Assembly: GCA_011390165.1 (NCBI GenBank)
Contig: JAABSV010000007.1
Location: forward strand, 1 to 64,000
Direction: 5' to 3'
Length of the DNA: 64,000 nucleotides
Origin: Desulfobulbaceae bacterium
Lineage (GTDB): Bacteria > Desulfobacterota > Desulfobulbia > Desulfobulbales > Desulfocapsaceae
The translations under genes and the position numbers were made by a program. Positions 57,568 to 64,000 of the stretch are shown piece by piece; within the stretch, counting starts at the first letter, position 1; every line of letters starts with the position of its first letter. The notes under the pieces were generated by a model. That model was not told the DNA's origin. It saw only the letters and a program-made list of their open reading frames with translations, and did not search any database.

Positions 57568-58141
57568 GCTTCGGATTTCCTCATTTACTGGTTTCAGCCA
57601 CGGGCCGTGTCACGGAGATTGGTGCCTTGGCCAAAGGCACTGTACCTTCGGATAGTGTGCAAAAATCCTGATAAAAGGAAAAAAATCCGGCGTTTGGCAA
57701 AACAACCTCATCTTCAGAGAGGGATGCCATGGTCAAAGGTAATGCTATCGTATCGTTGCGCGAAGTTGAAGGCCTTTTGGATGACGATAATCTTTGACAG
57801 CCCTGCTGGTGATGCTCAGTTCGAGGACATGACAGAATCCCTGGCCACACACCATCACCCAGTGGCCAGGCACTGAGCCCAACCACGGGCCGAGTGGCAG
57901 CTGGGCGACAACCTCACCCACCCCCGGCAAGCGCTGGATATGTGTTCGCCTTAAAAGGACATGGGATCAATGACTGGGCCAGGGATCGAACCCGCCGTTG
58001 ACAGGTTGCTCTGAACGACCCTGCTTTTCAAGATGCGGAACGACAATACTGATCTTCGCGAATACTCAAGGGGTGTGGAAAAGAGTGCGGGGAAGAAATA
58101 TATCCTGGCAGGTGCAGTTTACATAAAACCCTTGTTATTGT
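57568..58141. other. Non-coding gap between the membrane gene and tRNA-Arg
   Basis: No convincing gene lies in these 574 bp; short frames on both strands lack family features. At 57971-58003 a minus-strand segment reads GGCGGGTTCGATCCCTGG, a T-arm-like sequence of a tRNA (GTTCGA loop) without the rest of a cloverleaf. This could be an old tRNA or attachment-site remnant. Its position next to the 3' end of tRNA-Arg is suggestive. Confidence 0.5.
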
Positions 58142-58218
58142 TGGTAGGCGAGGCGGGATTCGAACCCGCGACCTTTGGCTTCGGAGGCCAACACTCTATC
58201 CAGCTGAGCTACCCGCCC
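58142..58218 (-). tRNA. tRNA-Arg (anticodon CCG), CCA encoded
   Basis: Read on the minus strand this 77-nt sequence folds as a standard cloverleaf. The acceptor stem starts GGGCGGG and pairs with CTCGCCT (two G-U). The D arm is GCTCAGCTGGATAGAGT-like. The anticodon stem TTGGC/GCCAA encloses CTCCGAA with anticodon CCG. The T arm is GCGGGTTCGAATCCCGC. The 3' A and CCA are encoded. It lies at the boundary between the mosaic region and the housekeeping genes. Confidence 0.95.
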
Positions 58219-58500
58219 TTGTTTCTTCTTGTCTATTCGAAACTGACCTCTTCACCGCTTGCTCCGGCCAAATGTACCCGGAAAAGGGGAAACGAAGCGG
58301 GATCCCGGAACGGGAACCGGTGACCCAGGTTCATGCACGACCTTGTACCATACTGTCGACCACCGTGCACGACGGGCGTGAACCGCAAAGCCCGGCTTCT
58401 TGCCCGGCATTCATTGACCACCCGACAGGGTCGCAGTTGGCGAGGTGCCCATCTTTTAAACCAAAAGGGGCAAAGAATCGAGGAGAAAATGCAGCCCCGC

Positions 58501-58833
58501 TCACTTTTCCTCACCCTCCCTCCTGGTGGCAACAAACTCTTCCCACTCCAGGGGCAGCATCGCCTTCTTGCGGCTGTTGCACTCCTTGCAACAGGGGACC
58601 AGGTTGTCGCGGCTGGAACGGCCGCCCCGGGCAATGGGGAGGAGATGGTCCATGGTGAGTCCGCTGTGGGCGAATTTTCTGCCGCAATAGTGGCAGAGGC
58701 CGGCGGCAGTCTTCTGCTGCCACCACCGGCTCTTGCGCAATTCCCTGGCCCGGGACCGCTCGGCGCGGACCAAGGCGTCGTCTGGGGCGTCGAAATCGAG
58801 GAAGTCGCGCTTGCCAGCCTCCCGCCTGCTCAT
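58501..58833 (-). CDS. HNH endonuclease-domain protein
   Basis: The protein is 110 aa. The core reads GLCHYCGRKFAHSGLTMDHL, then PIARGGRSSRDNLVPCCKEC and NSRKKAM. The two Cys pairs (CHYC, CCKEC) chelate zinc, and the DH with the later Asn-rich part forms the HNH catalytic site. It is short, basic and Arg-rich. Its ATG overlaps the folC stop (ATGA). Such lone HNH proteins can be DNA-nicking housekeeping enzymes or mobile-element remnants. The substrate is unknown. Confidence 0.9.
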   Translation of the reverse strand: MSRREAGKRDFLDFDAPDDALVRAERSRARELRKSRWWQQKTAAGLCHYCGRKFAHSGLTMDHLLPIARGGRSSRDNLVPCCKECNSRKKAMLPLEWEEFVATRREGEEK

Positions 58834-60143
58834 GGCAGATCCCCCTTGAGCAGGGCTCGCACCTCGCCGAGGAGGTAGAGAGAACCACCGACCACGATCA
58901 GATCCCCTTCTCCGGCAGTCGCCTCGGCCAGGGCGAGGGCCTCGGCCACCACCGGGCAGAGACGGGCCTTGCCGCGCTCGGCTGCCGGCAGGGCGGCCAG
59001 AACCTCTTCCGGACTTGCCGCCCGCTCCCCATCCGGTCGGGTGAGGACCAGTTGAGAGGCCAAAGGGGCGATCAGGGCCAGGGTTGTGGTCAGGTCCTTG
59101 TCGACCATGCTCCCCCAGAGGACAATAAGCCGCTGGCCGCGAAAATGGGCCCCCAGGCTATCTGCCAAATTCTTGACACCGTCTGGGTTGTGGGCCCCAT
59201 CGAGAAGAAAACGACGTTTGCCCTTCTCAACCTTGAGACGACAGGGGTTTTCGAAATACTCCATCCGCCCCGGCCAGAAGAGATGCGCCAATCCCTCGCG
59301 AATATCGCCAATGCCCAGGGGGAAACCCCGCTCGGCAAGGAGGAGAAGGGTCGCCACCGCCAGGGTGTCGTTTTCCGGCTGGACCAGACTGGGTCGACTG
59401 CAGCGCAACTCGCTGATCTGCCGTCGGTCGAAGGGTTCTCCTCCGAGCCAGTTCCAGCTGCCATCCGGGTTCCAGCTATAGTCAAAATCCTGACCAAGGA
59501 GGTAGAGCGGTGCCCCGACCTCCCGGGCCCGGGCGGCAAGAACCGGCCCCACCTCGGGATGGACGCCGGCAGAGACCACCGGTACTCCCGCCTTGATGAT
59601 CCCCGCCTTCTCGGCGGCGATCCGGGCCAGGGTATCTCCGAGATAGGCCTCATGGTCCATGCTGACGCTGGTAATCACCGCCACCTCCGGGATAACCACA
59701 TTGGTGGCGTCCAGCCGGCCACCCATGCCGGTCTCCAGCACCACCAGATCAACCTCCTCGGCCTCGAACCAGAGGAGGGCCAGGGCGGTGGTGAACTCGA
59801 AGTAGGTGATCCGTTCGTCGCCGAGCACCTGGCAGACACGGTTGCCAAAGCGGGCAAAGGCCTCTTCGCTGATCGCCTCGGCACCAATCCGGAAGCGCTC
59901 CCGGACGCAGTTCAGATGGGGGGAGGTGAACAGCCCCACCCGGTACCCGCCCCGGCTGAGCAGCTGAGTGAGAGCCGCACAGACCGACCCCTTGCCGTTG
60001 GTGCCGGCGACATGGACAAAGCGCAGCCGCTCCTCGGGATTACCGACCCGGCGAAGAAAGGTCCGCATCGCCTCGAGACCGAGTTTGATCTTGTGCATCT
60101 GCAATTCGTCGAGGTAAGCGAGAACCTCGGTAAAGTCCTTCAT
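58830..60143 (-). CDS. folC: Dihydrofolate synthase / folylpolyglutamate synthase
   Basis: ATG 60143 (MKDFTEVLAYLDELQM) gives 437 aa, the normal length; a longer frame from 60197 is possible but has no better ribosome site. FolC signatures: RFVHVAGTNGKGSVCAALTQ for the ATP loop, YRVGLFTSPHLNCVRERFRI, LVVLETGMGGRLDATNVV, SVSMDHEAYLGDTLARIAAE, FLLDGAHNPDGVKNLADSLG and the C-terminal LIVVGGSLYLLGEVR. It glutamylates folates and makes dihydrofolate from dihydropteroate. It overlaps the HNH gene by 4 nt. Confidence 0.95.
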   Translation of the reverse strand: MKDFTEVLAYLDELQMHKIKLGLEAMRTFLRRVGNPEERLRFVHVAGTNGKGSVCAALTQLLSRGGYRVGLFTSPHLNCVRERFRIGAEAISEEAFARFGNRVCQVLGDERITYFEFTTALALLWFEAEEVDLVVLETGMGGRLDATNVVIPEVAVITSVSMDHEAYLGDTLARIAAEKAGIIKAGVPVVSAGVHPEVGPVLAARAREVGAPLYLLGQDFDYSWNPDGSWNWLGGEPFDRRQISELRCSRPSLVQPENDTLAVATLLLLAERGFPLGIGDIREGLAHLFWPGRMEYFENPCRLKVEKGKRRFLLDGAHNPDGVKNLADSLGAHFRGQRLIVLWGSMVDKDLTTTLALIAPLASQLVLTRPDGERAASPEEVLAALPAAERGKARLCPVVAEALALAEATAGEGDLIVVGGSLYLLGEVRALLKGDLP

Positions 60144-60204
60144 GGTGCTGCTGACAATCTTCTCGGTAGTAGCCTGTGTCCTGTTGGTTGTGGGCATATC
60201 GACG

Positions 60205-60228
60205 GTCTGGCGGCCTGGTGGCCTGATC
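60205..60228. repeat. Three 8-bp degenerate tandem units
   Basis: GTCTGGCG, GCCTGGTG and GCCTGATC follow each other in the folC-helicase gap. This is the weakest of the repeat clusters but has the same character as the others. Confidence 0.45.
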
Positions 60229-60360
60229 AGTTTTATCAGAAGATCTCCTCATTCGAGGCTGGTTGCCCTGCAGGGAGACTGTGGCGACGATGTAGACGAT
60301 GCAATCAGCTAATGAGACCAAGAGCCGGCGGCGGCCAGTGCGGCAGTGGTCGGATCTCCA

Positions 60361-62529
60361 TCAGATTCGAGCCAGTCGGGCATAGTCGAGGTGCAGGGTG
60401 CGCAGGCCATGGCGGTCGAAATGGACATCCAGGGAACGCCCCCCGACCAACTTTGTCACCACCCCGTTGCCGAAGAAGGGGTGGCTGACCCGACTGCCGA
60501 CGACAAAATCGCTCAGTTCCTGGCGCTGGTGCCGACCGGGACCGGCGGTGGGCGGTACGGCGAGGGGAGGTGGACGGACTGGCCGGATTTGCTCTTCCCC
60601 ATCCGGACCGTCCACCCGGACAAAAAGTCCGGGCCGCAACTCGGCCAGGTAGGGGGAAAGGCCGACCCAACGGAACTGGCGATCCGGGGTGAGCAGCTGG
60701 CGGGGGTAGGTGAGGTAGAGATTTTTCCTCGCCCGGGTGGCGGCTACGTAGAGAAGCCGCCGCTCCTCCTCCCAGCCCGGACCAAACTCTGCCGCCGGGT
60801 GGGGAAAGCGTCCCTCGGCCAGACCGATCACGAACACCGTCTCGAATTCCAAGCCCTTGGCGGAGTGGATGGTGGAGAGGACCAGGCGGGCCAGACCGGC
60901 GGCGGTATCGCCCGCTTCCTCCGGCGGGTCGAGGGAGGTGTCATCAATGAACTCCTGCAGGTGCCGGTAGCCGGCCATGATACCCGGCAGCTGGTCGAGA
61001 TCCTTCTCCCGTTTCGGGTAATCGTCGTGATAGAGCCGTTCAAAGACCGGCTGGTAATAGTCTCGCACCCGGGCATAGAGTTCCACCGGCCGCTGCTGCT
61101 CCGGGTCCAGATCGGTGAACAGGCGCACCAGGCCGGCAAAGCTCTCCCGCCAGGATTTGCCGGCGGGGTACTCGGCCAGGGCCCGGATCGGCTCGGGGTG
61201 GGCGGCGACGGTGGCGGCTATCTTCTGGGCGGTAGCCGGGCCCACCTTTTCCAACTGGAGGAAGACCCGGTTCCAGGAGAGCCCGTCAAAGGGGTTGCAG
61301 AGGAGGCGGAAGAAGGCGATCATATCCTTCATATGGGCTGATTCGGTCAGCTTCAGGCCGCCACGTTTTTCGTAGACCAGTCCCGCCGCGGCCAGTTCCA
61401 GCTCCAGTTTGTAGGAGTGGAAGCCGGAGCGGAAGAGAACGGCAATCTCCTGCGGTTCCTGCCCCTCGGCGAGCAGTCGCTTCACCGTGGCTACCACGAA
61501 GGCGGCCTCTTCCCGGTCGTCACGGCCGGCAAAGAGCATCGGCCGGAGTTCACCGGCGATGCGGGTAAAGAGGGTCTTGGTGTACTTTTCCTCCGCCTTA
61601 TCGATCAGCTCGTTGGTCAGGGTGAGGATCGGCTGGGTGCTGCGGTAGTTCTCTTCCAGCTTGATCACCCTGGTATCGGCAAAGATCTTGGGGAACCGCA
61701 TGATATTGTAAAAATCGGCACCACGGAAGGAGTAGATGGACTGGGAGTCATCGCCGACCACCATCACATTGTCGTGGCCGAAGGCGGTGAGCCGGACAAT
61801 CTCCGCCTGGATCAGGTTGGTATCCTGGTACTCGTCGACCATGATATGGCTGAACCGCCCGGCGATCGCCCGCCGGGCATCCTCCGATTCGGCGAGCAAC
61901 CGCTTCCAGTTGACCAGCAGGTCGTCGTAGTCCATCAGCCCATGGTCGAACTTGAACTCATGGTAGTGGCGCTCGAGGGAACAAATCTCATCAAGATGGT
62001 CGAGGAGGTGGCTGTACTGTGCCTCCACCAGATCGACCAGGGGGATGCTCCGGTTCACCGAACCGCTGATCATGTTCACCAGCACCCGCCGGGAGGGAAA
62101 GCGCTTCTCCTTTTTACCGAGGCCGAGGGAGGACTTGAGCAGATTGACAATGCCCTCGGCATCGGCTCGGTCAATGATGGTGAACGAGGAGGGGTAGCCG
62201 AGGGTGGCGGCGTAGCGGCGGAGGAGCAGATTGGCGACGCTGTGGAAGGTGCCGCCGACCACGCGGTTGCAGGTTTCGTCAAGGAGACGGCCGGCCCGCC
62301 AGAGCATCTCCTGGCTGGCCTTTCTGGTGAAGGTGAGGAGAAGAATCTTCTCCGGTGGCACCCCCTCGGCAATGAGATGGGCGACCCGGTAGACCAGGGT
62401 GCGGGTTTTACCGCTGCCGGCACCGGCGATAACCAGCACGGGACCGGTGGTGGTGGTCACCGCCTCCAGCTGTGCCGCATTGAGGTGGTCAAGATTGACT
62501 CCGGCGGCCATGCCGCTGCCCGTTTCCAT
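60361..62529 (-). CDS. UvrD/PcrA/Rep-type superfamily 1 DNA helicase
   Basis: ATG 62529 (METGSGMAAGVNLDH) gives 722 aa; an alternative ATG is 62511. Motifs: Q-motif NAAQLEAV, Walker A AGAGSGKTRTLVYRV, Ia LLLTFTRKASQEML, II DEYQDTN, III VGDDSQSIYSFRGA, IV LEENYRST, V TIHSAKGLEFETVFVIGL and VI RRLLYVAATRARKNLYLT. The C-terminal 60 residues include SHPFFGNGVVTKLVGGRSLD, a PcrA-type barrel that contacts RNA polymerase. It unwinds 3'-5' in repair and replication. It is divergent from the gene at 62746. Confidence 0.95.
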   Translation of the reverse strand: METGSGMAAGVNLDHLNAAQLEAVTTTTGPVLVIAGAGSGKTRTLVYRVAHLIAEGVPPEKILLLTFTRKASQEMLWRAGRLLDETCNRVVGGTFHSVANLLLRRYAATLGYPSSFTIIDRADAEGIVNLLKSSLGLGKKEKRFPSRRVLVNMISGSVNRSIPLVDLVEAQYSHLLDHLDEICSLERHYHEFKFDHGLMDYDDLLVNWKRLLAESEDARRAIAGRFSHIMVDEYQDTNLIQAEIVRLTAFGHDNVMVVGDDSQSIYSFRGADFYNIMRFPKIFADTRVIKLEENYRSTQPILTLTNELIDKAEEKYTKTLFTRIAGELRPMLFAGRDDREEAAFVVATVKRLLAEGQEPQEIAVLFRSGFHSYKLELELAAAGLVYEKRGGLKLTESAHMKDMIAFFRLLCNPFDGLSWNRVFLQLEKVGPATAQKIAATVAAHPEPIRALAEYPAGKSWRESFAGLVRLFTDLDPEQQRPVELYARVRDYYQPVFERLYHDDYPKREKDLDQLPGIMAGYRHLQEFIDDTSLDPPEEAGDTAAGLARLVLSTIHSAKGLEFETVFVIGLAEGRFPHPAAEFGPGWEEERRLLYVAATRARKNLYLTYPRQLLTPDRQFRWVGLSPYLAELRPGLFVRVDGPDGEEQIRPVRPPPLAVPPTAGPGRHQRQELSDFVVGSRVSHPFFGNGVVTKLVGGRSLDVHFDRHGLRTLHLDYARLARI

Positions 62530-62582
62530 GGCGGCCACTCTACCACAGGCCACCCTTGGCTGCAACGTCACCGGCTGTCCGG

Positions 62583-62610
62583 TTGACAATTTCGCCGGCC
62601 TTGGTATAGT
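62583..62610 (+). promoter_or_regulatory. Near-consensus sigma70 promoter
   Basis: TTGACA (62583-62588) is followed after 16 bp by TATAGT (62605-62610). It points to the gene at 62746, leaving a leader of about 128 nt in which no riboswitch or peptide is obvious. Confidence 0.6.
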
Positions 62611-62745
62611 TGCCGAACTGGGTGACCGGAAACAAACGGCCTGCCACCCACGGTCCAGGATGCGCCTCCGTATTTACACGGAATCCCGGGAACCGGAAAG
62701 AAACGATTAACCCAGCTCCATGCCGTCAACCGCCAATAAACAGCC

Positions 62746-63162
62746 ATGCCAGCAGCCAGCGACCCCTCTGCCGCAAACTTTGCCGCGATCCTCAGTCCGG
62801 ACAGGCTTGCCGAGATCTTTCCGAAGAGCCGCTCCAATGAGTTCTTCGACGCCCTCTTCGGTGACCCCAAAGAGGGGGCCTACGACATCTCCCTCGCCTA
62901 CCGTGAGAGCCGCGGCAACCAGTTGATCATTGATCTCTTGCTGGAACAGCGGCCGAACCGCTGCCTTGCCTGCAACCTCACCCAGGGGCTGCCGCAGGTC
63001 TTCACCCGCCATCCGGTAATCAACATCAAGGGATTGGTAGAGAGAATCGAAGGGCTCCTCGGCGAGGGCCTTCGTTGCACCGACTGGAAGCTGGGGCGCA
63101 CCGAACAGAGAAGCTCCGCTCTGCACCTCATCCCCCTGCAGATCACCATCGAAGGGGAGTGA
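62746..63162 (+). CDS. Protein of unknown function
   Basis: The protein is 138 aa and soluble, with no signal. It starts with a low-complexity N-terminus and has FPKSRSNEFFDALFGDPKEG, then AYDISLAYRESRGNQLIIDL and CLACNLTQGLPQVF with a CLAC pair. The second half has HPVINIKGLVERIEGLLGEG. No ligand or catalytic motif is recognised; the two Cys could hold a metal if paired with others. It is short, monocistronic, and has a strong promoter. A ribosome site is not evident, so the start might lie elsewhere. Confidence 0.65.
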   Translation: MPAASDPSAANFAAILSPDRLAEIFPKSRSNEFFDALFGDPKEGAYDISLAYRESRGNQLIIDLLLEQRPNRCLACNLTQGLPQVFTRHPVINIKGLVERIEGLLGEGLRCTDWKLGRTEQRSSALHLIPLQITIEGE

Positions 63163-63170
63163 GCAGCCAG

Positions 63171-64000
63171 CTAGGCTACTGCCACCCGCCCCCGCCCTTC
63201 CGCCTTGGCATGGTAGAGGACGTCGTCGGTCCGCTCCAGCCAACTGCGTAGTTCCTCATCTGGCTGCCGTTCGGCAAGACCAATGGAAACCCCAAGCTTG
63301 GTACCGGGATCGGCCCAGATATCGAGGGCGTCAACGGCCAGACAGAGTCTTTCCGCCAAAATTCTGGCACTGGCCAGGTTGGTGTTGTCCAGGACGAGCA
63401 GGAACTCGTCACCGCCCATCCGCACGAGCAGATCGGTTGAGCGCACCGCCTTTTTCAGCACTGCCGCCACCGCCTGCAGCACCTGATCACCAAACTGGTG
63501 GCCACGGAAATCGTTGATCTGCTTGAACCTGTCAAGATCCAGCGAGACCATGGTCAAGGGGGTACGGTAGCGACTGGCGCTGTCCATCATTCCCTGAATC
63601 CGTTCGTCGAACACCCGCCGGTTGGCAAGGCCGGTGAGCGGGTCGCTGCTGGCCCGAAAGAAAAGTTCTTCGTACTCCAGACCCCGCCGGAGGCACTCGG
63701 CGAGAATCTCGAGGGCGTGGTTGATCAGGTCTAGCTCGGCGATGGTGAGAGGCACGCCCTCTTTGAGGATCAACAGGATACCGGCATCTTCACTGGTTTC
63801 GAAGACCCATTTGTAGGCGTAACAACCACCCTGCCTTATTAAGCCCCCATCCCGGGGAACGGTATCGGCGATCAGTTGTTCGGCCAGGGCAACGGCCCGG
63901 CGGCGGTTCGGGCCATGCCCGGAGCAGAAGAGGTGGCGTTTTTGGCGCTGCTCGTTGTGGTAGCCGATCAATTCGTGGTTGACCAGCGGCATCAGCCATA
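63171..64000 (-). CDS. GGDEF-domain diguanylate cyclase (5' end may lie outside the window)
   Basis: The frame stays open to the window edge; the first Met visible is at 63992 (273 aa), but an in-frame reading continues upstream. An N-terminal segment (about residues 20-110) with HLFCSGHGPNRRRAVALAEQ resembles a small GAF-like sensor. The GGDEF domain (about 115-270) has SSDPLTGLANRRVFDERI, the Mg-binding DLDRFKQIND and an intact MGGDEFLL. The inhibitory I-site RSTD lies just before it. It should make cyclic di-GMP. It ends 8 bp from the convergent unknown gene. Confidence 0.92.
   Translation of the reverse strand, partial: WLMPLVNHELIGYHNEQRQKRHLFCSGHGPNRRRAVALAEQLIADTVPRDGGLIRQGGCYAYKWVFETSEDAGILLILKEGVPLTIAELDLINHALEILAECLRRGLEYEELFFRASSDPLTGLANRRVFDERIQGMMDSASRYRTPLTMVSLDLDRFKQINDFRGHQFGDQVLQAVAAVLKKAVRSTDLLVRMGGDEFLLVLDNTNLASARILAERLCLAVDALDIWADPGTKLGVSIGLAERQPDEELRSWLERTDDVLYHAKAEGRGRVAVA

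Noticed and set aside
57607-57930. Short frames between the membrane gene and tRNA-Arg
   Set aside because: They could be remnants of a mobile element, but no motif is recognisable.
58033-58323. A 96-codon plus-strand frame containing GEAGFEPATFGFGG
   Set aside because: It is the reverse-complement translation of the tRNA-Arg gene (58142-58218). This peptide phrase is a well-known artefact of tRNA antisense frames.

Overview
The window is a compact, GC-rich bacterial chromosome segment. It most likely comes from a sulfur-metabolising member of the Desulfobacterota (Desulfobulbales or Desulfurivibrionaceae-like). The clearest evidence is a complete dsrMKJOP operon (about 11.4-17.5 kb), which encodes the membrane complex serving dissimilatory sulfite reductase. 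It is preceded by an RsbRD_N-type gene, as in sulfate reducers. The cell is Gram-negative, as shown by the C-terminus of LptD, two lytic transglycosylases, SurA, a YdbH/YnbE/YdbL lipid-transport set and an outer-membrane barrel. Taxonomy is an inference from gene content; no rRNA is present.

Region by region: 0-6.6 kb holds envelope genes (lptD end, DHH protein, mltB, mltA) and a three-gene exported/CsgG-like operon. 6.6-11.4 kb holds aroA, pyrD-pyrK, a prepilin peptidase and a flavodoxin-like protein. 11.4-17.5 kb is the dsr operon (minus strand), with a candidate promoter, operator-like repeats and a strong terminator. 17.5-24.9 kb holds a tail-specific protease and a tightly overlapping minus-strand operon (uppP, methyltransferase, precorrin-2 dehydrogenase, ccsA-like, hemA, unknown). 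This links tetrapyrrole and sirohaem supply with cytochrome c assembly, both needed by Dsr proteins. 25-31.2 kb holds a small secreted protein with its own promoter and terminator, a TlpA-like thioredoxin, surA, a RodZ-like gene, recO, a beta-barrel, birA and a biotinyl-domain protein. 31.5-36.4 kb holds ydbH-ynbE-ydbL and cmoA-cmoB.

From about 41 to 58 kb the content becomes mosaic, with base and codon usage that visibly shifts from gene to gene. It includes an unusual radical SAM protein of the RiPP-maturation type, a YefM/YoeB toxin-antitoxin pair, CorA, a truncated sensor kinase followed by a decayed ParE-like toxin, an intact hybrid histidine kinase, an SLC13-type transporter, a GNAT-nitrilase fusion overlapping a truncated GluQRS-like gene, an IS transposase remnant and a large unknown membrane protein. 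This stretch ends at a tRNA-Arg(CCG), so it may be an accessory region or a decayed island. After the tRNA the housekeeping style returns: HNH nuclease, folC, a UvrD/PcrA helicase, an unknown gene and a GGDEF protein running off the window.

No single clearly new multi-gene system was found. The best leads are a recurring pattern of degenerate short tandem repeats in gene-gene gaps (each gap with its own unit of 8-12 bp), the operator-like repeats downstream of the dsr promoter, the radical SAM protein with a CX4CX2C cluster motif and no visible precursor peptide, the double-biotinyl-domain protein beside birA with an MK-R variant acceptor site, a duplicated gene 3' end next to a UPF0173 hydrolase, and the truncated GluQRS-like gene coupled to the GNAT-nitrilase.
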